DNA of 21,517 nt from Phoronis ovalis (Eukaryota; Phoronida; Phoronidae). Each line of letters starts with the position of its first letter. Position 1 is the stretch's first letter. The stretch is taken from NCBI GenBank assembly GCA_028565635.1, contig JAOXYB010100382.1, forward strand, positions 1 through 21,517. Reading direction: 5' to 3'. Under the pieces are notes generated by a model. The model searched no databases, was not told the DNA's origin, and worked only from the letters and a program-made list of their open reading frames with translations. Positions 1 to 8,900 of this stretch are shown here, in pieces. Position numbers and translations under genes: made by a program.

Positions 1-192
1 AAACGATTTTTGGAATTTGGTTTGTATCAGTCAGTTTGCGTAAAAATGGATTGCTATTCAAATATTTTAAAATTTTGAATTGCTATCCTTATATTTCAAA
101 AAATTTGGATTGGGTTAGCTACCGCAAGCTAAAATTTTGGATTGCGTTCCGCAGCACATCCCTGTATTCAAAAAACCTTGAGTACCCCCGGG
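1..192 (-). mobile_element. CCCGGGG-ended non-autonomous element, cut by window edge
   Basis: Read on the minus strand from 192 it begins CCCGGGGGTACTCAAGG and continues with GATGTG, GGAAC.CAATCCAAAATTTTAG, GTAGC and CGCAAACTGACTGATA. It closely matches the left ~225 bases of the full copy at 4819-5273 but lies in the opposite orientation. It carries no protein. The outer end lies left of base 1. Confidence 0.82.
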
Positions 193-539
193 CAACTCAG
201 AAAGGGATAGAACAGTTTCTTACATATTGTAGTCAATGTTGGTATTAGGATCAATACTCTTCCTACTTTATATACACCATCTAGCTGATAACATCAAAGT
301 AATGTCAAAGTTTGCTGATGAATGTTAGCCAATTTCTGACTTCACTTCTTGTAATTTTTAATACACACATGACAAATTTAGACATTCAGCATATAAACAC
401 AAAGCTTTAAAATACCTGAATACATATCAACGGTAAATTCATACAGTATTAATTACGCTCACAACGGGGTATATATTTAGCTCACTGCTAACAACAGGTC
501 CTGAAAATCTAACAACCGGTCCCGAAAATCATGTTTGCT
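193..539. other. AT-rich spacer, nothing recognised
   Basis: Lies between the edge element and the GGGGTATG array. I see only a short doublet, AACAACAGGTCCTGAAAATC and ACAACCGGTCCCGAAAATC, at about 490-530, which may be the start of the array. Confidence 0.5.
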
Positions 540-705
540 GATAAAGGGGTAGGTATGTTTTTTTGCCATGGGTGTTACAAAGGGGTATGTTTTAGGCCGG
601 TTTTTAGCCATCTCTTCTGACAATGGGTTATGTTTTTTGCCATAGCTGCCTTGCAACGGGTATTGGGTTTTCAGGTCTGGGCCTCACCCCTGCCTACCAT
701 AAATT
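540..705 (+). repeat. GGGGTATGTTTT-type degenerate tandem repeat
   Basis: Four degenerate units of the form [AC]A..GGGTATGTTTT..GCC occur at about 544, 580, 624 and 656, ending GGGTTTTCAGGTCTGGGCCTC. I recall similar arrays from genomes of invertebrate deuterostomes. No coding potential is seen. Confidence 0.6.
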
Positions 706-2837
706 GGCCAAGTGCGCCCCGGGTGATTTTCCCATCCACCGCAATAGAAACATATAATCTTTTAGACTAACTCTTCACGAAAAATTCTGTTCAGTCACTA
801 ATAAAGAGAATCATCTGAATCATGTTTCATGCCTACTCTCGATTTTCCGTGCAGTCTTAACCAATTAACTTTTTTGTGAACTCTCTTAACACACCACTAG
901 GTCAATTAGCGAGACATACACAGGAAACTAGCTGACGTGCCATGCTTGGATATAATATCTCAATTTTTAATAAAAAATGACATTTTCAAATTGTAATTTC
1001 TTTGACTGTGTGAAATTATATCCACTTCCAAATAGAGATGTTCTCATGGCTGCCCAGGGGCCTAAAGGAAAGGAAAAGAGAATAAAAGCTAATCAATACA
1101 TTCAACGGATCTATATTCAGCCTAATATTCATTCACAGAATCGACATGCTGCGATCATTTGGGTCTACGGCTTATTGCTCCACCTCCACCAAGTGCATGC
1201 AAATAGTCTATTGAATTATGGATAAATCTTTATATGGTACCAATCAAAGTATCTGTCCCTCAGGATTCTATACTGATTATCATTTATTTTTCATTAAAAA
1301 TGATGGTCAAGTTATTGTAATATGTACTGTTTTTCAAAGCAATAATTCATTGAATGGAATATATATTCAGTTATGCTGGAATTAATATGTGATATATCAT
1401 CATTAAGTATCTTCACAAAAAGTAGCATATATTCCAAAGTTTAGAGATAAATATTTAATCTAAATATTTTAATACCTATAGCTATTAAAACTACTTTTAA
1501 ATTATGCATAACACACACACACACACAAATAAACCTACAGTATACATAATATGCTGTAAAATAATAAATCAGCTATATAACACATTGATACAATTCATAG
1601 CTAATCATTTGTGAAATACACCTCAAGTTATATACTGAATATTTTAATACTCAATATTATGTAAATACTGAAATATTTGCACAATGTCCACTCCCTTATA
1701 AACATAGTATTAATAAAATTATGTTTTTATTAAACTACACTAAACTAACAAAGCTGTTAGATGTGTTATTCAAAACAAACAGAAACATGGACACAGTAAG
1801 CAAATGACTGTCTTATACACCCGACATGTACTAAGTTACATCTTTTCTATTTAATTTCTGTTTAATATATGAATCCATGAATCACTGCTATGAGTAGATA
1901 TACTGTTTTTTTACTTTGCTTTCGTTTAGATAGTATTTGCTGTGTTTCATTCCAAAGGTCTATCAGACAATTAATTAATCACAAAAAAATAATAAAAAAA
2001 AATAGATTTTTTTGCTTGATGTCCCTTTGATTTAGCCTCGTACAAGTCATAAAATGATTGTTTTTTTAGACTGTTAGTTTTTATTCTGATAATGTACATT
2101 TCATTATGATAAGAATATTAATTTAAATAGTCACTGCAAGTCTATTTAGTGTACAAACCCAGTATACATCTAGATTTAACATAAAATCAATACATTTACT
2201 GAAAAGAACACTTGAACATTAATTAACATAGCTACTAACAATAACTTACAATATTAAGTTCTCCTGTTGACTTTAATGACCTCCTCTGTGATTATACTAA
2301 AACAATTAGTATCTTGTAAAACACATGAATTTAAAAAACTGTGTGAATGACTTAAATGTTTCTACTTAATAAATTGTTGGCTCTTAAATATTATACAAAA
2401 CAATTATTATAAAATGATGGAAGTATTATCTACTTCAGGTTCCTTTGTTAATGCATTAGGCTTTAGCATGAGTTTATGATAAATGTATATGTTATCAGGA
2501 AGTTAATATCAGAATTCTGTCGAATCAGGTTATATTGCTGGACTTGTTGCTAACATCACAACTACCTATTACCATTAAGTTCACATGTAATAAAAAAATA
2601 GCAATAGAAAACCATTTTTATAAATTTAATATATTCTGCTATTTGCATAGAGGGTAATAGGGCCTAGGGGAATACATTGTGGTATGTTACAACATACCGT
2701 AAAGATGAGATAAAATAAATTAACACATTGTACTCTTTTTACACTAAATATCTTTAAATATAACAAATAAAAAGTATGATAAAGTGTTACTTCATTTTAT
2801 AGCATCATATCGCAAAAAAAACTAGTTTAAAAAGTTT
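706..2837. other. AT-rich intergenic DNA, no supported gene
   Basis: Composition is strongly A/T with frequent stops in all frames. An (AC)n microsatellite lies at 1510-1526 and A-rich runs near 1980-2010. The 82-codon open frame at 977 has no recognisable domain. A minus-strand segment at 1155-1207 could be a terminal exon but is unproven. Confidence 0.6.
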
Positions 2838-2965
2838 TCGGGTGTTTCCGTGAGTTCGTACTCGTGTTCGGAATCGGCATTGTATACGTCACAACACGAA
2901 CCACCATTATGGTTTTTGTGCAACACACCATGTCATACCACTCTGAACTCGATAAAAATTTTAAT

Positions 2966-3143
2966 ATGCCTACAATCGTCGGTCGCCGATGTGTGGCCGG
3001 CGGGTGTAGCAACCGAAAGAGCAGAAAGTGAGGCAGAAGTGGGTTAAATTCGTGCAAGCTGGGACTAATATAACTAAGAAGAGAGCGTAGTTCACAGCGT
3101 GCTGTGCTCGGCGCACTTCTTACCCACATGGGACTGGTGCTAA
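2966..3143 (+). pseudogene. THAP zinc-finger domain relic, three frames
   Basis: Frame 2 from the ATG at 2966 reads MPTIVGRRCVAGGCSNRKSR, the start of a THAP C2CH finger with its first Cys pair (CxxxxC), then stops at 3029. Frame 1 from 3025 reads KVRQKWVKFVQAGTN, matching the THAP helix with its invariant Trp. Frame 3 from 3084 reads SVVHSVLCSAHFLPTW, the closing CxxH pair. The GVSLHRFP-like block between the first two is missing. The order is right but two frameshifts and a deletion break it. THAP domains occur in P-element-type transposases and host DNA-binding proteins; the origin cannot be decided here. Surroundings (2840-3120) are CpG-rich compared with the flanks. Confidence 0.72.
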
Positions 3144-3640
3144 AAAATAAAACGTATAAAAAATATGAAATGCATCAAATAAATATATTTCCACTTCTGT
3201 CATTCAGGACAATTTATGAGTTTGTTGTTGAATATTGCGTATGTCTGTGCTGGGACTAATATAACTAAGTTATATTATCTTAGTTGTATCAGTCCCAGGT
3301 CTGTGGAGGTACGTGGATGGAAACATTTTTTTACGCTAGTTTAAGGTGTTAGGAGATGTTCTGGTTAGCTTCTTGTGGGTACTTGTGCTGGTAAAATTTT
3401 TTTTTTTTTTTAAATTCAACCATGAAATTTTCAATTCTCGTGTCCCCTTAATACTATCCTATATAGCCTGAGTGCGAGGCGCGAGGACACAACAGCTATA
3501 TTGATAATTTCTATGAGTTTCTTGGGCATTTTAGCAGGATTTTTGACCATTTGGTGATAAGTGTGAATGACAGAAATGGAAATATATTTATTTCATTCAT
3601 TTAATTTTTTTTATTCGTTTTATATTTTTTTAGCACCAGT
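3133..3640. mobile_element. MITE-like element with ~75-bp terminal inverted repeats
   Basis: The left end ACTGGTGCTAAAAAATAAAACG (3133) and the reverse complement of the right end (3640) share about 75 bases, through AAATATATTTCCA and TTCTGTCATTCA. The 508-bp element has no coding capacity. I could not see a convincing target-site duplication. It abuts the THAP relic on its left side. Confidence 0.78.
3250..3298. repeat. 20-bp inverted repeat (cruciform) inside the MITE
   Basis: Arms CTGGGACTAATATAACTAAG (3250-3269) and CTTAGTTGTATCAGTCCCAG (3279-3298) match at 18 of 20 positions across a 9-base loop. The same left-arm word occurs exactly at 3059-3078, inside the THAP relic. Confidence 0.85.
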
Positions 3641-3944
3641 TCTCTGTGGCTCAGGCCTTTTGGTGAGGTCAATCTCGGTCGAAATTTCCTCCTCCACCTC
3701 CACCGTCATTCCAGAAGTACATAGCAGATACATGATAATCTATTAATGAATCTTTAGTACCCCTATCACCCCGCCCGCTATTCCTAGTCTGACATCAGTT
3801 GTTACAAACACTAATTCGGTTAATTGGAATTTATAATTAATATTTTATTATAGTTAGTAGATCTTAGTACTAATAGGCTACAATAAACTGAGTTCCCTCT
3901 GTTAAGTACTTGAGACTCGAATACATGATTAAACACTCAAATAT
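3641..3944. other. Spacer between two MITE-like elements
   Basis: Bases 3641-3780 are richer in G/C than the surroundings. On the minus strand ATGACGGTGGAGGTGGAGGA opens a short acidic frame that runs into the MITE end at 3640. No domain is recognised. Confidence 0.4.
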
Positions 3945-3947
3945 GTT

Positions 3948-4292
3948 TTTAGTCCAATTCACACTTACACTTGGAGCGCTTTATAATAAAGTGCTTCATT
4001 TTCCATTCACACTGGCATGCTTTAATTCGCTTCTATCTTCAAATATCTCAAAGCGCTTTATTCTACTTTGATGTGCTTCCGATATGCGGAGCTCTTTAGT
4101 TCAAGGAAGTGTTTAGGTGTTTAGTGTGTTGGACATGTGTAAAATTTGGTTATTCACTTTATATATAAATATATATATATATATTTTATTTTAATGCCCT
4201 TGAAGGGATTTATTTGCATTAGAGGCTGAAGCACTGTATTATAGAGCACTCTATTATGAAGCACTCTAAGTGGTAAATGTGAATGAGCCTTT
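3948..4292. mobile_element. MITE-like element with GCACTTTATTATA subrepeats
   Basis: The left side TTCACACTTACACTTGGAGC followed by GCTTTATAATAAAGTGCTTC matches the reverse complement of the right side, TTCACATTTACCACTTAGAG followed by TGCTTCATAATAGAGTGCT. Internal GCGCTTTAT/AGTGCTTC words recur in both orientations. An (AT)n run lies at about 4162-4186. No coding capacity; ends are approximate. Confidence 0.65.
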
Positions 4293-4590
4293 TGTGTTAT
4301 ATAAGTCTATATATGCTTATGACTACTAACAAGTGACTTCACACAATGGGTTGTCTGGTAACATATTAAATAGGTGGCATATATAGCTGACATTGTTAAG
4401 TCTAGAGCTATTTTCAATTTTAAATTCAAAGCAAACTTAAGTTAGAAAAGTCAATTTTTTTCTCCTTTGAATTCAAATGAAAATTAGACTTTTAGACTAT
4501 AATATTTGATATTCATTTCAATTATCCATAATTAAAGAGAACCGACTAATCATGTCTATAATCTATCCTAACCTTCGTTATAATATTTTT
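4293..4590. other. AT-rich spacer
   Basis: No gene or repeat recognised beyond simple A/T-rich sequence. Confidence 0.4.
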
Positions 4591-5344
4591 GAGGGGGGTA
4601 GGGGGTACCCCCCAAGGTATAATGCTCGCACATAAAAATCGGCAATGCTCGCTGCTCGCATTTAACAAGAAAAACTAACAAAAAAAAAACGTTCCCGAAA
4701 AGAAAATGGTCGCCAAGAAAACCGTCGCCAAAACCCAAAATAGTATACTAAATTAATAAAATATGCAAATAATGTTCGCCAAAAGACAATGCTCGCTGCT
4801 CGCACTTAACAGACCAAGCCCGGGGGGGGTACTCAAGGTATTTTGACTACGGGGATGTGTCGCGGAACCCAATCCAAAATTTTAGCTTGTGGTAGCAAAC
4901 CCAATCCAATTTTTTTGAAATTTTAGGGTAGCAATCCAAAATTTGTGAAATATAAAGGTAGCAATCCAAAATTTTAAGATATTTGAGTATGACAATCAAT
5001 TTTTACGCAAACTGACTGATATAAACCAAATTCAAAAATATATTTACGGATACAAACCTAAAATTAATCCAAATTATTTGTTGTAACTAGGATATATAAA
5101 AGTTTTACATATCCTAGGTTGTAAGCAGTGCATGGGTAGCAATCCAAATTTTTGAATATCTTTATGGTAGCAATCCAAAAAAATACAGTAAGAAGTACAC
5201 AATCCAAATCCAAAATTTTCAACTGGGCGGCACACCCCCCACCAAAAAATAACTTGAGTACTCCCCCCCCGGGAGACCAAGCAATGTTCGCTGTTCGCAC
5301 TTAACAGACCAAATGCTCGCTGCTCGCGATACCCCCCCCCCCCT
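4591..5344 (+). repeat. TCGCTGCTCGC interspersed repeat, interrupted by a nested element
   Basis: The word AATGCTCGCTGCTCGCA-TTAACA occurs at 4644-4667 and 4788-4811, with variants at 5283-5306 and 5312-5329, all in the same orientation. Homopolymeric G/C ends (GGGGGGTAGGGGGTACC at the left, a C run at about 5331-5343 on the right) flank the set. Between the second and third copies sits the CCCGGGG element, so this repeat is older. Confidence 0.6.
4819..5273 (+). mobile_element. Complete CCCGGGG...TACTCAAG inverted-repeat element
   Basis: The left end CCCGGGGGGGGTACTCAAG and the reverse complement of the right end, CCCGGGGGGGGAGTACTCAAG, form short terminal inverted repeats. Direct 8-bp copies of AGACCAAG flank it (4811-4818 and 5274-5281), a good target-site duplication of the length seen in hAT-like insertions. 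The interior repeats GGTAGCAATCCAAAATTT several times in both halves. No transposase is encoded. Confidence 0.82.
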
Positions 5345-5346
5345 GG

Positions 5347-5774
5347 GCCCTACATCCCTCATTTCTTGTTGACACCAATAATGAGATAATACCTATTACT
5401 TTCTATCACAAAACTGGGTCGAGGCATTTCTTCTCTCCGCCTTAGAAATGCAGTTTCGAACACGTTGTGAAACAGACATCAGTCGTTGAATGGGAAACTA
5501 TGTAACACTAGCTGTATTCAACCGTATTCAGTGGACGGAGAAGAGCAGCGAGAGGACCATAAAAAAATCATGATAATGGGAAGGATACCTTTTTACCTTT
5601 TCAATCTTCAGATGGTCCTCATTTATTTGCAAACTTTAGATGATTTTCGCACACATGTATCAGGTCGATCAGGATAAAGAGACTCGTGTAGAGTCAGTCT
5701 AGTTAGTACAGCTTTCTATATTTACAAAAAGTTTTCAGTGCCATGAGTAAAGTATACATTTCCGTGCTAACTCT
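5347..5774. other. Upstream flank of SPATA7, no gene recognised
   Basis: Contains a 63-codon open frame from 5486 with no recognisable domain and no good splice context. It may include distal promoter sequence for SPATA7. Confidence 0.4.
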
Positions 5775-5870
5775 TCTGATTGGTTAAAATATATCTAGCC
5801 ATCCAATCAAATTCCATTTGACAAAGAGGGCTTTAGTTGATAGTAACAAATATGGCGGATCCAAGTTGAA
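5775..5870 (+). promoter_or_regulatory. Candidate SPATA7 promoter: opposed CCAAT boxes, ATGGCGG, uORF
   Basis: An inverted CCAAT box (CTGATTGGTT, about 5776-5785) and a forward one (ATCCAATCA, 5801-5809) lie about 25 bases apart, 130-165 bases before the start codon. An ATGGCGG core like a YY1 site starts at 5852. Its ATG also opens a five-codon upstream frame ending TGA at 5869. GTTGATAGTAAC at 5836 resembles a degenerate RFX X-box (right half AGTAAC fits RGYAAC), which would suit a ciliary gene. No TATA box is seen. Confidence 0.4.
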
Positions 5871-5941
5871 ATTTCTTTTTTATGCAATTGAACGAATTTA
5901 AGATACTATTAAAGATTCATTTTAACTCAGCTTAATCCGAG

Positions 5942-5957
5942 ATGTCTAGAAAAGCAG
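5942..5957 (+). CDS. SPATA7: SPATA7 coding exon 1 (start)
   Basis: Encodes MSRKA plus one base. The ATG has a purine at -3 (CCGAGATGT) and an in-frame TAA lies 9 bases upstream, so no longer N-terminus is possible from this exon. The donor is CAG|gtactt. Only 16 coding bases are present, and the 5' UTR extends leftward for an unknown distance. The choice rests on the frame match with exon 2. A start at the ATGs inside exon 2 is the alternative. Confidence 0.7.
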
Positions 5958-8900
5958 GTACTTTACGCACTTTTGCATTTATGTGTTATTTTTGTTACAT
6001 ATTTTACGACTACAATGCAAGTCAGTAGGAATGCCTTAATTCATGACGTATCAAATACTGAAATAGGCTACATGTATATGTCACAACGACTGCCATAAAT
6101 CAAAATGAGTTAAAATTTAAAATCCGATCATGTCAAGACACCTGTGTATGAATTCTTTCATATATTATAAAACGAAAATATGAAAACTTTCAAGGTATAA
6201 TGATGTGTTTAATGATTTCCGAGTTATGCTAATTTGCCTCTGGTACTGTAAAATACCACATGCTGATTCGTGACAGTTACGCAGATTTTTATGATGTGAT
6301 CCATAGCTAAGTCTTTCTGGGAATCGTTGAAGAATCGCAAAATCATGAATTCCCTCTGAACCTAAAACACGGAGTAGAACATTCAAACAACGGGAAATGT
6401 TACAGACTGGTGTAAGCACATTGATGAGCGACATTGTGAATGATAAAGGGAAATGTTCCTGTTTTCGCTATATACTGTAGATCGACATTCAAAATTTGCT
6501 TCCCTAACTGATTTATATTACAAGTATATGCACAATTTTACAGAGAGTAGGCTTTTGCATGGGAAAAAGTCGACATGCGGACACAATGTTCAAAAATTGT
6601 ACCTACAGGCGACACATAGCAAAATATTAAAGGACGAACACAATGTTTACTTTTAGGGGTGTACATGAGTAAAAATCAATGCATTCAGGGTGACATGGTG
6701 ACAAGCTTATAATTTTAGGGACCCATGTATGCCAATTATAGTACTTATAGGTAATTAGAGAGGGGAGCAAGCTTATTTTTGTGCAGGTGTGAAAGGGATA
6801 ACTTTCTTTTTGAATAATCTGAACAGGCAGTATAATGTTCTTTTTAGGAGTGTATCAATCGAGTCTGGCAGACAGCATGTAATTAGATATTATTGTTGAG
6901 GTGTAAATTGTGGGGGGGGGGGGGGTTGTGAACTATGATTGCTGAAATATATTGGTTGTGTTCGTAAAATAAAATTTTTATTTTACATGACTCGGAATTG
7001 GTCATAAACGTAAAGCGTGAAAGATGACATTGATTACTTGTGAGCCATGAAATTCAGTGTATTTTCCCATTTTTGGATCTTTTATGAAAATTCGGTAACC
7101 TTATTATCCATGAATTATGATCACTACCACCATTTGCCGCCTCTGTCCCGTCAAAACAGAATTTACATGTAAAAACAGCATCACAAAGCAGTATTTTGTA
7201 TATGCACTACAACATGACTCAAAAATCTACAGTAACATCATCAAGCCAATTTAATGCACGTTGATATGTTATTGCCAAGCCCTTTGCTGTTAGCATCAAT
7301 CACGACAGCTGATATCCACTAATTTTGTCCAGGCATGAATGTATTTGATGCTGTTAAAGATAACTAATATGATTGTGATTTACATAATCTTGCTTTTTTT
7401 TCTGCTCAGGTTCATCTGCAATGGATATGAAAGGCTATATGAGTTTGAAAAGTAGTCGTAAGTTTGAATATTATATTATGTTAGAAATTAATAACAGCAA
7501 AATTCTAATACTCAAATATTAAATTGATATATAATTAACATACGGTGTAGTACTGGTGTTTTTAACAGTAAACATAGTAGACCATAGTGTGGTAAAGTAG
7601 TTTAATTACTATATGAATGATTTATATATTTGTTTTATTTCTGCTATATTATAGTAATTGAATTTTTAATTTTAGTATGCATATAAGTATATTTTCTAAT
7701 ATGGGGTTTCTGTGTCAAATGATTTCATAATTTTGTAGTTAAAATAAAACAGTTGGATAATAACAGCTACTGTTGTGAGATCAGTATTCATATAATAAAG
7801 GTTGAAAGAGAAAACCATCACATAAATTCTCTCTGTGTCAAGGTATAGGTTTAGTTGTACAGACTGGCATATGACTTTCTTCATGTTATAGTTAGTTAGA
7901 GTAGCATAGAGTCTTCTCATGCATGGCTATTCCAGTCTCCTCTTGTTAAATACTACAAGTGCAAAAAACCAAGCACACATTCAGTAGAAATTATAACTTA
8001 TCAAAACTAAAATAGCTATTATATGTTTAGAATTTTTTCCTGTTGATATGATACCTAATAATGTACTCAATAATTTCTTTGCTACAAGTTTGTTTCCTGA
8101 TTTTTTAAAGTCAGATTATCTGAGATCAAATTTTTATTTGTAGTGTAATTGATTGGTAGTTTGCACCTGTAAAAAAAACAAAAACTAGGGGGTAAAGCAA
8201 TTGATGGAATATCCATGAGAAGACTATTACTGTTTATAAAGTTTCATTATAGATAAAGAATCAAATGTGTGGGCTAACTTTGGGAAAAACAAAATAACTT
8301 CCAAAATGGCTATGTCAAAGTAAAAACGGCTGACGCTTTCGGAATAAGTGCACTTTGAAAATACACTGTTTCTCGCAAAAAATATAAGTAGCAAAAAAAT
8401 CAATTTCGGGCTTTCTCACCAGGTAGAATTTGTAATTTACTTGGTGAGAAAGCAGTCTTACTATATAAAATTCCCACCCAGAGTTTTTAACAATTTTTTG
8501 GGGGAAAAATTGTATACTAGAAAAATTTGAAATGGAGTTATGCATATTAGTCTCTACCTCATTTTCACTTTGATGTACATGTTTTGGAGGATGTTTTGTC
8601 TTTTCTAAATTTCGATTCTTTAGTTATGATCAATTATGAAGCAGCTGAGATCGAGCGTTTGATCTTCATTTGTTACTCAACACTTTCTTGCATATAGAAA
8701 AAAATTAAAGAATTTTGCTAAACTTCATGAAAATCATCTAACTGTGTCAAGGTATGATGATACATTTGATAATTTTAATCATTATGTCATCAAAGCATTA
8801 AAGCAGTATCAAAATCAGTGTTAAAAATAGTCTCCCCTTTTCATATGTCATCATGGCATTGGTGTTATCTATATTGCTGCAACATTAGAATAATTTTAAT

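Noticed and set aside
977-1225. 82-codon plus-strand open frame
   Set aside because: No domain, homopolymer-rich flanks, no splice or promoter support; the minus strand looks slightly more gene-like.
2827-3129. 100-codon minus-strand open frame over the CpG-rich segment
   Set aside because: It is the complement of the THAP relic, which has family motifs on the plus strand.
5064-5300. Overlapping minus-strand open frames of 68-78 codons
   Set aside because: They lie across the non-coding CCCGGGG element and its flank, with peptides driven by the CAATCC repeats.
4644-5329. CRISPR-like array of TCGCTGCTCGC words
   Set aside because: Spacing is irregular, the sequence is eukaryotic and a transposon insertion explains the largest gap.
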